Assembly: GCF_017255415.1 (NCBI RefSeq)
Contig: NZ_JAFJZZ010000006.1
Coordinates: 62,001-126,000 of the forward strand
Length of the DNA stretch: 64,000 nucleotides
Origin: Clostridium aminobutyricum
GTDB taxonomy: Bacteria > Bacillota > Clostridia > Peptostreptococcales > Anaerovoracaceae
Direction of reading: 5' to 3'
This document shows positions 52,758 to 62,019 of the stretch, piece by piece. The position numbers and the translations under genes are program-made. The first letter of the stretch is position 1. Each line of letters begins with the position of its first letter. The notes beneath the pieces were generated by a model. That model was not told the origin of the DNA, did not search any database, and saw only the letters and a program-made list of their open reading frames with translations.

Positions 52758-53963
52758 ATGGATAAGTGTGTTATTACAGGAGCGGTCCGAACTGCCGTCG
52801 GAACATATTTAGGAAGTCTAAAAACCGTACCCGCCTATCAATTGGGCGCTTACGTCATTGAGCAGGCCATAAAAAAAGGTGGTATTAAAAATTCAGATGT
52901 TGATCAGGTGATTATGGGAGATGTACTCAGTAAAACGCCGAATCTTGCGAGAGTATCTCTTTTGCTTGCAGGACTTGACAATGAAGTGCCCGGCTTTTCA
53001 GTTGACAGGCAGTGCGGTTCAGCACTTCAGGCTGTGCAAAGTGCGAATCAATCAATCCTCTCAGGGGACTGTGAGATCGTCGTTGCGGGCGGTGCGGAAA
53101 ATATGTCAAGAGCCCCTTACTATCTTCCTTCCGATGTACGATTCCAAGGTTTTCGAATTAACAATATCGAACTGGAGGATAGCTTTAGTTATGCCTCTTC
53201 TCACGCACACCCAACGGAACTGCTGCCGAATGTAAACATGGGCATTACCGCTGAAAACATCGCTGAAAAATATGGCATCACAAGAGAAGCGCAGGATGCA
53301 TTTGCCTATGACAGCCAAATGAAAGCAGCGAAAGCTCAGGCAGAAGGTAAATTTAAAGAGGAGATCCTTCCTGTTGAAGTTAAATTAAGAAAAAGTTCCT
53401 TTATATTTGATACCGACGAGCATCCTAAACCGGATACTACGATAGAAGCACTTGCAAAACTTAGACCAGTATTTAAAAAAGACGGAACAGTCACTGCCGG
53501 AAATGCTTCCGGAATGAACGACGGAGCCTCCGCTGTAGTAATCATGAAAGAATCCACTGCGGCTGAACGAGGAATCCAACCGCTTGTACGAATTCTGGCA
53601 ACCTCTACCGCAGGTGTTGACCCATCCATCATGGGAATGGGTGTAGTTCCGGCGATTCAAAAGGTTCTCGATAAAGCAGGCCTCAAACTTGAGGACATAG
53701 ATTTATTTGAAATAAACGAAGCGTTCTCCGCACAAGCCTTAGGATGTTTAATTGAGCTGGGCATGGAGCCTGGTACACCATTATACGAAAGAGTAAACGT
53801 GAATGGTGGAGCCGTAGCTCACGGGCATGCTCTCGGTAACAGCGGAACAAGAATCTTAACCACTCTTATTTACGAACTTAAAAGAAGAAATGTCAAATAT
53901 GGCATAGCGACACTTTGTATCGGCGGCGGCCAGGGTATTGCAGTGCTTGTAGAAAATATTTAA
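52758..53963 (+). CDS. Acetyl-CoA acetyltransferase / 3-ketothiolase (2)
   Basis: 401 residues. Nucleophilic Cys in VDRQCGSALQAVQSA (about 90), VNGGAVAHGHALGNSGTRI with catalytic His, and LCIGGGQGIAVLVE with the second Cys. First gene of the plus-strand operon, AAGGAG before the ATG. In context it would split the 3-oxoacyl-CoA made by the next gene into acetyl-CoA and a shorter acyl-CoA, or acetoacetyl-CoA into two acetyl-CoA. It is clearly distinct from the thiolase at 41988. Confidence 0.93.
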   Translation: MDKCVITGAVRTAVGTYLGSLKTVPAYQLGAYVIEQAIKKGGIKNSDVDQVIMGDVLSKTPNLARVSLLLAGLDNEVPGFSVDRQCGSALQAVQSANQSILSGDCEIVVAGGAENMSRAPYYLPSDVRFQGFRINNIELEDSFSYASSHAHPTELLPNVNMGITAENIAEKYGITREAQDAFAYDSQMKAAKAQAEGKFKEEILPVEVKLRKSSFIFDTDEHPKPDTTIEALAKLRPVFKKDGTVTAGNASGMNDGASAVVIMKESTAAERGIQPLVRILATSTAGVDPSIMGMGVVPAIQKVLDKAGLKLEDIDLFEINEAFSAQALGCLIELGMEPGTPLYERVNVNGGAVAHGHALGNSGTRILTTLIYELKRRNVKYGIATLCIGGGQGIAVLVENI

Positions 53964-54000
53964 CTTGCATTGAAAGCGCAATCAAAAGGAGAAACCATAT

Positions 54001-54907
54001 GAATATAAACGACATAAAAACAGTATTTGTTATCGGTTCCGGTGCAATGGGCAGCGGTATCGCTCAGAATTGCCTTACGGCCGGATACAAGGTCATCTTA
54101 AGAGATATCAGTGAAGTTCAGTTATCAAAAGCCGCTCAAGGGATTGAAAAGTCTCTGGCCAGACAGGTTTCTAAGGAAAGAATGACGAGCGCCGATAAGG
54201 ATGCCGCTTTAGCCAGACTAACCACCACTACTTCTTTATTGCAGGTTAGCGAAGCGGATATGATTATTGAAGCTGCTTCAGAAAAGAAAGATATAAAGAA
54301 AGCCATCTTCGCTGAAATTTGTAAGCTCTGCCGGCAAGATGCCATCCTTACAACCAACACTTCCTCCATATCCATTACAGAAATCGCGGGCGTAGTAAGT
54401 AATCCATCCAGATTTATCGGGACTCACTTCTTTAATCCGGTTCCTGTTATGAAACTGCTCGAAGTGGTAAGAGGACTGACTACGTCCGACGAAACCGTTT
54501 CAATAGCCGTTGCTTTCGGGAAAACCCTCGGCAAGGAAATCATTGTTTCAAAAGATAATCCGGCATTTATCGTTAACAGGATGTTGGATCCGATGATTAA
54601 TGAAGCGATTTCCCTTTTGGAAGCAGGTATAGGCAGCGTTGATGATATCGACAGAGGGATGAGGTTCGGACTGAATCACCCGATGGGCCCTCTTGAATTA
54701 ATAGATATGGCAGGTATTGATATAGAACTCGCTGTAATGGAAGTGCTTTTAGCTGAAACCGGTGATCCGAAATACAGACCTTCGAACTTACTAAAAAACA
54801 TGGTTCGGGCAAACTTACTCGGCAAAAAGACCGGTAAAGGATTTTATATCTACCATGAAGATGGCAGCAAAGAGCCAAATCCTGAATTGTTAGGCTACTT
54901 GAAATAG
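54001..54907 (+). CDS. hbd: 3-hydroxyacyl-CoA dehydrogenase (Hbd-like)
   Basis: About 301 residues from the ATG at 54001, which has AAAGGAG upstream; the longer frame from 53915 overlaps the thiolase and lacks a start signal. FVIGSGAMGSGIAQNCL (NAD binding), AASEKKDIKKAIF, TNTSSISITEIA, GTHFFNPVPVMKLLEVV with the catalytic His, and GLNHPMGPLELIDMAGID in the C-terminal domain. Oxidises (S)-3-hydroxyacyl-CoA to 3-oxoacyl-CoA. Short-chain size (about 300 residues, no hydratase fused), as in 3-hydroxybutyryl-CoA dehydrogenases of butyrate-forming Clostridia. Confidence 0.92.
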
Positions 54908-54940
54908 CTGCACGCGGACCATACGCAGAGAGGAGAAAAA

Positions 54941-56164
54941 ATGTCAGAAACAAAACTTACATCGAAGGAGTTCCTAGGTCAGTTGCTTCAGGTGCACTAT
55001 GCCGATGCAATCGCTGCGAAAAAAGAAGGCCGGCCGGTAGTATGGTCGACCTCCATCGCCCCGCAAGAATTGCTTGAAGCCATGGATTTGACTGTTGTAT
55101 ATCCAGAAAACCACGCAGCTGCCATAGGCGCCAGAAAAGATGCCCCGCAATTCATTGCGAATGCCGAAGGAGAAGGATATTCGGTGGACATTTGCTCGTA
55201 TGCACGAGTAAATATGGGCTATGCGAACCTTCAATTTTCCGAAGCAGAGAATATCCCTATGCCGGATTTAATCTATTGCTGCAGTAATATTTGCTGCACG
55301 GTTATTAAATGGTATGAAAATATTGCGAAGAAATTTAATATTCCGCTCATCATGATTGATGCTCCTTTTAATTCCAGTTATGACGTGTCTGAGGATAATG
55401 TCAGCTTCGTGGAAGGACAGTTGAAAGATGCCATTCGAAAATTAGAAGAATTTACGGGCAGAAAAATGGACTACGACAGACTCAAAGAAGTCATGGAAAT
55501 ATCAAATGAAACAGCAACTTGGTGGAAGAAAGCTACCGATCTGGCTGTTCATGTTCCATCTCCGCTGAACGGCTTTGATATGTTTAACTATATGGCTACC
55601 ATCGTATGTCTCAGAGGCAGAAAAGAAGGTACCAAGCTCTTTAAGCTATGGTATGAAGAGTTGAAAGAAAAAGCAGAGCAAGGAATCGGTCCATGGAAAG
55701 ACGGTTCAGAAGAAGAATACCGAATTATATGGGATGGTATTGCCTGTTGGCCATATCTGGGACCTACTTACAAGGTTCTCAAAAAGAACGGCGTTAATAT
55801 GGTAACGTCCACTTATCCTGAATCTTGGACCATTCTTTATGAACCCGGAAATCTTAGAGACATGGCAAAAGCTTACGATTCTATTTATACACAAAGAAAT
55901 GTGGACTATGCGACAGACCGGTTGTTGAAGCTTGCAGAAGAATTCCAAATCGACGGTGTTCTTTTCCATTCAAACAGAAGTTGCAAGGGAATGGACTTTA
56001 AACAGTATGAAATACAGCGAAGATTAATGAAAAAGCTGAACATTCCTTCGGTCATGTTTGACGGCGATCAAACGGACCCTAGCATATTTTCAGAAGCGCA
56101 ATATGAAAACAGAGTACAGGCATTAGTTGAAATGATGGCTGAAAGAAAGAAAGGAGGGAAATAA
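54941..56164 (+). CDS. hadB: 2-hydroxyacyl-CoA dehydratase subunit (HadB-like)
   Basis: 407 residues, like HadB of C. difficile (about 408). Likely [4Fe-4S] ligands Cys85 (DICSYAR), Cys118/119 (SNICCTVIKWYE) and Cys348 (NRSCKGMD), matching the three-Cys pattern of the family. With the next gene it forms the heterodimer that dehydrates (R)-2-hydroxyacyl-CoA to 2-enoyl-CoA by a ketyl radical after one-electron activation by the ATPase encoded two genes on. Substrate chain is not readable from sequence; lactoyl-, 2-hydroxybutyryl-, 2-hydroxyisocaproyl- and aryl types exist. One base separates it from the next gene. Confidence 0.9.
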   Translation: MSETKLTSKEFLGQLLQVHYADAIAAKKEGRPVVWSTSIAPQELLEAMDLTVVYPENHAAAIGARKDAPQFIANAEGEGYSVDICSYARVNMGYANLQFSEAENIPMPDLIYCCSNICCTVIKWYENIAKKFNIPLIMIDAPFNSSYDVSEDNVSFVEGQLKDAIRKLEEFTGRKMDYDRLKEVMEISNETATWWKKATDLAVHVPSPLNGFDMFNYMATIVCLRGRKEGTKLFKLWYEELKEKAEQGIGPWKDGSEEEYRIIWDGIACWPYLGPTYKVLKKNGVNMVTSTYPESWTILYEPGNLRDMAKAYDSIYTQRNVDYATDRLLKLAEEFQIDGVLFHSNRSCKGMDFKQYEIQRRLMKKLNIPSVMFDGDQTDPSIFSEAQYENRVQALVEMMAERKKGGK

Positions 56165-56165
56165 G

Positions 56166-57296
56166 ATGAATCAACAGGAAGTTCTTATTAATCAATTTAT
56201 CGAAGACGCACGAAATCCTAAAAAAGCAGTTGAAAAGGCTTTGTCCGTTACAGGAAAAAAAGCGTTTGGCTGTTTCCCTATTTATACGCCGGAAGAAATC
56301 ATCTATGCAGCAAACTTACTGCCTGTAGGGATGTGGGGCGGACAAACACAAATGTCAAAGGTCGACTCTTATATCCAAAGCTTCTGCTGTTCTATTATGC
56401 GTGCCAATGTGGAACAAGGTATGAACGGCGTGTACGACTTCCTTGAAGGAATTATTATTCCTACCTTCTGTGACACGATGAAGGCAGTCCTTGCGAACTG
56501 GCCGGTTGCAGTACCGACTGTCAAAGCGATTCCATTTGTGTATCCTCAGAACAGAACAAGTGAGTCCAGTGCACAGTTCCTCATTTCACAATATAGAAGA
56601 TTCCAATCTGATTTAGAAGAACTGATCGGAACGAAAATTTCTGAAGAAGCGCTTGAAAAGAGTTTTGTTATTTATGAAGAGTACAGAGCGACCATGCGGG
56701 ATTTTGTCGAATTGGTCAATGATTATCCGAAAACATTAAATCCAACGGTCAGACACCTAATCATAAAATCTTCCTATTTCAATGATAAGGCAGATTATAC
56801 AACACGCTTACAAGAGCTCATGAATGAAATCAAAAAAACGCCGAAGGAAGAAGTTCACGGTCCGAAGGTTGTCCTTACAGGACTGATGACGGAACCGGAG
56901 CAGCTGCTCGATTTGTTCACCGAAAACGGTTATACGATTGCGGCAGATGATCTGGCTCACGAATCCAGACAGTATAGAGTGCCTGCAAGAGCAGACGGAA
57001 CGGCAATTGAAAAAATGGCGTATCGTGTTATGGATCTGAAAGGCTGTACCTTCTTCTATGAAGAAAATAAAACAAGAGGCACCATGCTCAAGAATCTAGT
57101 AGAAAAACATCATGCAGATGCGGTCGTTGTCTGTTTGTTCAAGTTCTGTGATCCGGAAGAGTTTGACTATCCGGTTTACAAAAAGGAGTTGGACGACAGC
57201 AACATTAAGATGCTATATCTTGAAGTTGACCAACAGATGGATTCAGTAGAACAGCTTAGAACCCGAATACAAAGCTTCGCTGAAATCCTCCTATAA
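56166..57296 (+). CDS. hadC: 2-hydroxyacyl-CoA dehydratase subunit (HadC-like)
   Basis: 376 residues, like HadC (about 375). Cysteines in YIQSFCCSIMRA, IPTFCDTMKAVL and CLFKFCDPEEFDYP can hold the second [4Fe-4S] cluster. GAGGG precedes the ATG, which is one base after the previous stop, so translation is coupled and the subunits equimolar. It completes the oxygen-sensitive dehydratase core. There is no dedicated glutaconyl-CoA decarboxylase gene near it, which speaks against the glutamate (hydroxyglutarate) pathway. Confidence 0.9.
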   Translation: MNQQEVLINQFIEDARNPKKAVEKALSVTGKKAFGCFPIYTPEEIIYAANLLPVGMWGGQTQMSKVDSYIQSFCCSIMRANVEQGMNGVYDFLEGIIIPTFCDTMKAVLANWPVAVPTVKAIPFVYPQNRTSESSAQFLISQYRRFQSDLEELIGTKISEEALEKSFVIYEEYRATMRDFVELVNDYPKTLNPTVRHLIIKSSYFNDKADYTTRLQELMNEIKKTPKEEVHGPKVVLTGLMTEPEQLLDLFTENGYTIAADDLAHESRQYRVPARADGTAIEKMAYRVMDLKGCTFFYEENKTRGTMLKNLVEKHHADAVVVCLFKFCDPEEFDYPVYKKELDDSNIKMLYLEVDQQMDSVEQLRTRIQSFAEILL

Positions 57297-57313
57297 GCAG
57301 AAAGGAAATAAGC

Positions 57314-58099
57314 ATGTTTTTAGGAATTGATATTGGTTCATCCTCATCAAAGGCTGCCATTTTAAACGAACACGGAGAGCTTCTTTCTCAAAAGGTAGTG
57401 AATCTGGGCACAGGAACCAAAGGCATAGAAATGGTGCTTACACAAGTATTTGAAGAAACTCACTTGCAAATGCAGGATATCCACTATTCTGTTGTGACCG
57501 GATACGGCCGAATGACCTACGCAAAGGCAGATCTCCAAATCACGGAGATTACCTGCCACGCGAAAGGAGTATTTTATTTATATCCGAATGCAAGAAGTAT
57601 TATCGATATCGGCGGGCAGGATGCAAAGGCAATTAAGCTATCTCCCGACGGAAAGGTAGAAAACTTTCAAATGAATGAAAAATGTGCCGCCGGAACCGGA
57701 CGATTCTTCGAAGTAATGGCCAGAGTCCTGAATTGCAAAATTGACGAGCTGGCAGAACTTGCAGCACAATCGGAAGAATCCGTTCCTATCAGCAGTGTTT
57801 GTACCGTATTTGCAGAGTCAGAAGTCATTTCACAGCTCGCGAGCGGTGCCACTCCCCAAGCAGTGGCAAAAGGTGCCCATCAATCTGTCGCGAAAAGAGT
57901 AGCGGGTCTATGCAACCGCGTAGGGCTTGCTCCTGACGTAATCATGACGGGAGGAGTGGCTTTAAATTATAGCTTGGTAAAATCCCTCGAAGAAGAAATA
58001 GGCCTGCCTATCATCATACCGGAATCTCCGCAGACCATGGGAGCACTGGGGGCGGCTGTATTTGCCAGAGAAAAATATATTAGCAATTCTAAATTATAA
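57314..58099 (+). CDS. hadI: 2-hydroxyacyl-CoA dehydratase activator (HadI/BadF-BcrA family ATPase)
   Basis: 261 residues. Actin-like ATPase: FLGIDIGSSSSKAAIL, IIDIGGQDAKAIKL and VIMTGGVALN. Cys124 (NEKCAAGTGRFFE) and Cys163 (SVCTVFAESEVISQ) from each subunit bind the single [4Fe-4S] cluster at the dimer interface. On ATP hydrolysis it injects one electron into the dehydratase. Always encoded with these dehydratases. A reduced ferredoxin or flavodoxin must come from elsewhere. Confidence 0.93.
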   Translation: MFLGIDIGSSSSKAAILNEHGELLSQKVVNLGTGTKGIEMVLTQVFEETHLQMQDIHYSVVTGYGRMTYAKADLQITEITCHAKGVFYLYPNARSIIDIGGQDAKAIKLSPDGKVENFQMNEKCAAGTGRFFEVMARVLNCKIDELAELAAQSEESVPISSVCTVFAESEVISQLASGATPQAVAKGAHQSVAKRVAGLCNRVGLAPDVIMTGGVALNYSLVKSLEEEIGLPIIIPESPQTMGALGAAVFAREKYISNSKL

Positions 58100-58110
58100 G
58101 GAGAACCAAA

Positions 58111-59433
58111 ATGAACTGGAAAGAAATTTATTCAAGTAGACTTGTTACAGCAGAAGAAGCAGTGAACCAAATCCAAAGCGGAGATCATATCTTCCCTATG
58201 CATGCTGCCGGAGAGCCGAAGTATATTATTAATAAGCTCCTTGAAAGAACAGATTTGAAAGAAATTACCATTCATCAAGGGTTAAATGTAGGCGATGCAC
58301 CTTATGCTCAGCCGGAGTATGCATCCTGGATCACCGTCGACTCTGTCTTTATCGGAAAGAATAATAGAAAAGCGATTCAGGATGGTCGCGGAGAATTTAC
58401 TCCACTTCATTTCTATGCTTTGCCTAGAGCCATCCGAGAAGAGAGAATTCTTTGTCATGCAGCAATGATTCAGTGTACTCCTCCCGATGAAAACGGTTAT
58501 GTAAACACCGGTATTTCATGTGACCAGACAAGACTTGTGTGTGAGAAATCCAGAGTTGCCATCGCACAAGTGAATAAGGAGGTCCCTCATGTTTGCGGCG
58601 ATACCTTAATTCACGTATCAGAGATTGATTATTTCGTTGAATATGATGAAGATCTGTATACGATTCCTTTAATCAACAGTGATGATCCTATTGCTGAAAA
58701 AATCGGATACAACATTTCTACCTTAATTAAGGATGGTGATACCCTCCAGATGGGACAAGGAAATGTTCCGAACGCTATTCTTAAATTCTTAGCGGATAAA
58801 AAGGATCTAGGGATACATACAGAGGTATTCTCCGACAATCTAATTCCGCTTATTGAAGCCGGCGTTGTAAACGGTGCGAAAAAGACACTGAATTCCAGAA
58901 AAATTGTTTCAACGTTTATCCAAGGAACAAAAGATCTTTATAAATATATTGATAACAATAACATGATTTGTCTAAAGCCGGTAGATTATACAAACGATGT
59001 TGCTGTCATCGCTCAAAATGACAACATGGTAGCCATTAATTCCGCCATCGAGGTAGACCTTATGGGACAGGTTGTAGCGGATTCCATCGGAAACAAGAAT
59101 TTTAGCGGTGTAGGCGGACAACTGGATTTCCTTCGTGGTGCGGAACAATCGAAAAACGGAAGACCGGTCATTGCCCTTCCAGCCACTGCAAAAGGCGGTA
59201 CAGTTTCCAGAATTGTCGCTATGTTAAAACCCGGAACGCCTGTGACAACCACTCGTCAGGATGTACATTATGTTGTCACAGAGTATGGCGTTGCAAATCT
59301 GCTGGGTAAGAATATCCGAGAAAGAGCGGAATTATTGATTGGAATTGCGCATCCGGATTTTAGAGAGCAGTTAAGGATCGATTTCGATAAGTATCTTAAA
59401 GACTCAGGTGTCCTTAACGGAATGAGATTGTAG
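58111..59433 (+). CDS. Acetyl-CoA hydrolase/transferase family CoA-transferase
   Basis: 440 residues, the length of 4-hydroxybutyrate/butyrate CoA-transferases. Catalytic Glu238 in GIHTEVFSD, GVGGQLDFLRGA (oxyanion loop) and VTEYGVANLLGK. Known dehydratase loci often use a family III enzyme (HadA, FldA); this locus instead has a family I type. It would move CoA from acetyl-CoA or an enoyl/acyl-CoA product to the free 2-hydroxy acid. The gene is 12 bp after the activator. Specificity must be tested. Confidence 0.88.
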   Translation: MNWKEIYSSRLVTAEEAVNQIQSGDHIFPMHAAGEPKYIINKLLERTDLKEITIHQGLNVGDAPYAQPEYASWITVDSVFIGKNNRKAIQDGRGEFTPLHFYALPRAIREERILCHAAMIQCTPPDENGYVNTGISCDQTRLVCEKSRVAIAQVNKEVPHVCGDTLIHVSEIDYFVEYDEDLYTIPLINSDDPIAEKIGYNISTLIKDGDTLQMGQGNVPNAILKFLADKKDLGIHTEVFSDNLIPLIEAGVVNGAKKTLNSRKIVSTFIQGTKDLYKYIDNNNMICLKPVDYTNDVAVIAQNDNMVAINSAIEVDLMGQVVADSIGNKNFSGVGGQLDFLRGAEQSKNGRPVIALPATAKGGTVSRIVAMLKPGTPVTTTRQDVHYVVTEYGVANLLGKNIRERAELLIGIAHPDFREQLRIDFDKYLKDSGVLNGMRL

Positions 59434-59447
59434 ATAGGAGTATCAAA

Positions 59448-60212
59448 TTGAAAACCATTGTAGAAAAACAAGGTCGAATATGCAAGATTACATTTAACGA
59501 GCCGAAGAACCTGAACGCATTATCTGCTGCTGCACTAAATGAATTCCATGAAATATTGTCTGATTTGGAGCAAGATGATCAAATCGGTGTCGTTATATGG
59601 ACGGGTCAAGGCAAAGCGTTTATTGCTGGGGCCGATATCAGCTATATGAGAACCATGACACCTCAAGAAGCGGCTGCTTACGCGAAATACACCACCGATT
59701 TATATCGCCGCATGGAAGAAATGGGTAAAGTGTTTATTGCGGCAGTAAACGGATTTGCTTTAGGCGGTGGCTGTGAATTTGCCCTCGCTTGCGATATCCG
59801 TATTTCTTCATCGAAAGCTAAATTCGGATTGCCGGAAGTAAGCCTTGGAATTCTCCCAGGCGGCGGCGGAACTCAGCGCCTTGCCCGACTTGTCGGTCAG
59901 GGTAAAGCACGGGAATTGATTTTTACAGGCGAACTCATCGGAGCGGAAGAAGCGAAACGCATAGGCTTAGTGAACCAGGTTGTAGAATTAGAAAATCTAG
60001 AAGAAGCAACGATGGAATTAGCGAACAAAATACTAAAAAACAGCCTGAGTGCAGTTCGATATAGCAAAGAGTCTATTGTTACAGGACAAGAGCTTGATCT
60101 GCCCACGGCTATTACCCTTGAAAAAGAATTATTTGCACTTTGCTTTGCGACAGAAGATCAAAAAGAAGGTATGAGTGCTTTTGTCGAGAAGCGAAAGCCA
60201 AATTATAAATAA
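59448..60212 (+). CDS. Enoyl-CoA hydratase (crotonase family)
   Basis: 254 residues starting at a TTG with GGAG upstream (no ATG fits). AFIAGADISYM (oxyanion hole), ALGGGCEFALACDIRI and PEVSLGILPGGGGTQRL with the two catalytic glutamates of hydratases. Adds water to the 2-enoyl-CoA made by the dehydratase, giving (S)-3-hydroxyacyl-CoA for the dehydrogenase at 54001. Its presence with hbd and thiolase shows that this operon oxidises the enoyl-CoA rather than (or as well as) reducing it. Confidence 0.92.
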   Translation: MKTIVEKQGRICKITFNEPKNLNALSAAALNEFHEILSDLEQDDQIGVVIWTGQGKAFIAGADISYMRTMTPQEAAAYAKYTTDLYRRMEEMGKVFIAAVNGFALGGGCEFALACDIRISSSKAKFGLPEVSLGILPGGGGTQRLARLVGQGKARELIFTGELIGAEEAKRIGLVNQVVELENLEEATMELANKILKNSLSAVRYSKESIVTGQELDLPTAITLEKELFALCFATEDQKEGMSAFVEKRKPNYK

Positions 60213-60507
60213 GCTGAAGGTAGCATATGGGTTACACAATAAACAGCTTGTCTCTCAATCAGAAAGAGTCCTTGAACGGTAAAATGAAATTGAACTAAAT
60301 AAAAATCCATAGCCATTTCTTTATGTGTTAAGATTGAATTACCACAAATCAGTCTTATAAGAAAGATAATCATTATGGACTACCTTAACCATACCATGAA
60401 ATCTCGTAAGCAAAAAATACTTGAATTTTGAAGAATACATCATCCTTCACCTTCGTTCGAAGGATGATGCAATATTCCTGAGAATAGAAAGGAAGGAAAT
60501 TATAATC
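60213..60507. other. Spacer with one hairpin inside the operon
   Basis: 295 bp without a gene. A hairpin CATCATCCTTC / GAAGGATGATG (60437-60470) has no T-run. The next gene may have its own promoter or be expressed at a reduced level from the operon. Confidence 0.5.
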
Positions 60508-61512
60508 ATGGCCAAATGGAAAGTTGTATTAACAGACAGACAATTTAATAGTATAGACGATGAAAGAGCAATATTAGAAGCAATCGGTGCAGAACTGTTG
60601 GATTATCAGATTCAAGATGAAGATTCACTCATTAAACTGTTTAAGGAAGTAAATCCCGATGCAGTCATTATGCAGTATGCTAATCTCAGTAGGAGAGTCA
60701 TCGAAAGTATGCCGAATTGCCAGATCATAGCGAAATATGCAATTGGACTTGACCGAATTGATATTCCTGCCGCTACAGAAAATAATGTTTGTGTTTCCAA
60801 TGTGAGAGATTACTGTATTGATGAAGTTTCCACTCACACAGTTGCATTGATCCTTGCGATCACAAGAAAGATCACTGTACTGAACAGAGAAACGAAGCTC
60901 GGCAATTGGAGTTATAAGAACATGGGCAGCGTTCGAAACTTAAGAGGTTTGACCTTAGGGTTAAACAGCTTCGGTAAAATTGCACAGCTTGTGGCAGAAA
61001 AGATGGCGCCATACGGTATCAATATCATTGCCTATGATCCGTTTGTACCTGCCGATGTGGCTGCCGCTAAAGGGATTAAGCTTGTCAGCTTCGACGAACT
61101 CGTTGAGCAATCGGATATTTTATCCACACACGTTCCTGACATGGACGGCACCCGAGGAATGTTTAATAAGAGCGTCTTTAAAAGAATGAAGAATACGTCT
61201 TATTTGATTAATACCGGCAGAGGTCCTGTTGTAAACGAACTGGATTTAATTGAAGCGTTAAAATCAGGAGAAATCGCCGGAGCCGCTTTGGATGTAACCG
61301 ATCCGGAACCTATTCAGCCTGACAACCCACTTTGCTCTATGAATAATGTCATTATTACTCCTCATGCAGCATATTACTCAGACGATTCAGAAAAAACGTT
61401 AAAGATATTAACAGCAGAAAATGTAGCACAAAGATTACAAGGCTACGCACCAAGATTCTTGGCAAATCCTGAGCTTAAAGAGAAGCTTTCCCTAAAAACT
61501 CTTACGGAATAG
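60508..61512 (+). CDS. D-2-hydroxyacid dehydrogenase
   Basis: 334 residues from the ATG at 60508 (GGAAGG upstream); the frame from 60421 lacks a start signal. D-isomer-specific 2-hydroxyacid dehydrogenase fold with catalytic Arg (YLINTGRGPVVNE), Glu (AALDVTDPEP) and His (ITPHAAYYSD). The NAD-binding loop reads LGLNSFGKIA where GxGxxG is usual (second Gly is Asn). It would reduce a 2-oxo acid to the (R)-2-hydroxy acid that enters the dehydratase pathway. Last gene of the operon. A copy of its 3' end lies at 61827-61860. A phosphoglycerate dehydrogenase role is less likely given context. Confidence 0.88.
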   Translation: MAKWKVVLTDRQFNSIDDERAILEAIGAELLDYQIQDEDSLIKLFKEVNPDAVIMQYANLSRRVIESMPNCQIIAKYAIGLDRIDIPAATENNVCVSNVRDYCIDEVSTHTVALILAITRKITVLNRETKLGNWSYKNMGSVRNLRGLTLGLNSFGKIAQLVAEKMAPYGINIIAYDPFVPADVAAAKGIKLVSFDELVEQSDILSTHVPDMDGTRGMFNKSVFKRMKNTSYLINTGRGPVVNELDLIEALKSGEIAGAALDVTDPEPIQPDNPLCSMNNVIITPHAAYYSDDSEKTLKILTAENVAQRLQGYAPRFLANPELKEKLSLKTLTE

Positions 61513-62019
61513 TAGGAACTGTTTTGGCACTTCGTCCATAGCGCAAGCGAAATTTCCTACATGATAAAAAAATAAATACATGACTATGCTCACATACTGC
61601 AAACAAACAATTATACGAATAAGTCTTCTTAAAATAATTTTAAATAAAATTCTCCTCGTTAGCAATCAGTCCAACGCCTTAACTATGACCTGATTGTTGA
61701 CAACGAGACCGTCCTTCTGCTCTCACCAGGCAGGAGGACAGTCTCATAACCAAGTTGTCTCCATAAGATTAATAATTCTGACAAACTTTTAAAAACAGCA
61801 TACATTATAATCCATCAACAGAAATAGAAGCTTTCTTTAAAAGCTCTTATGGAATAGTAGAAAAAGCCTCTAGGAGGCGCTCTTAGTTTACATTTGCTTG
61901 CGCTATGGACGAAGTGCCAAAATGACAGTCCCATGACCAAGTTGCCTCTAGTTGTTTTTAATAATAGGATTAATAATTCCGACAATTTTTAAAAACAGCA
62001 CACATTATAATCAATCAAT
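61513..62019. repeat. Rearranged spacer: duplicated gene tail, inverted and direct repeats
   Basis: Holds a decayed copy of the dehydrogenase 3' end (61827-61860, translating KLSLKALME then stop, against KLSLKTLTE), a 30-bp inverted repeat (61522-61552 and 61892-61922, core GGCACTTCGTCCATAGCG) and an imperfect direct repeat (61736-61820 and 61923-62015). Two strong hairpins at 61653-61708 and 61703-61746. No transposase gene. Confidence 0.75.

Noticed and set aside
54941-58099. 2-hydroxyglutaryl-CoA dehydratase of glutamate fermentation.
   Set aside because: No glutaconyl-CoA decarboxylase genes, and hydratase, hbd and thiolase genes flank it instead; substrate left open.
61522-61922. Insertion sequence delimited by the 30-bp inverted repeat.
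   Set aside because: No transposase frame inside, and the contents duplicate the neighbouring gene tail, so local rearrangement is the simpler reading.
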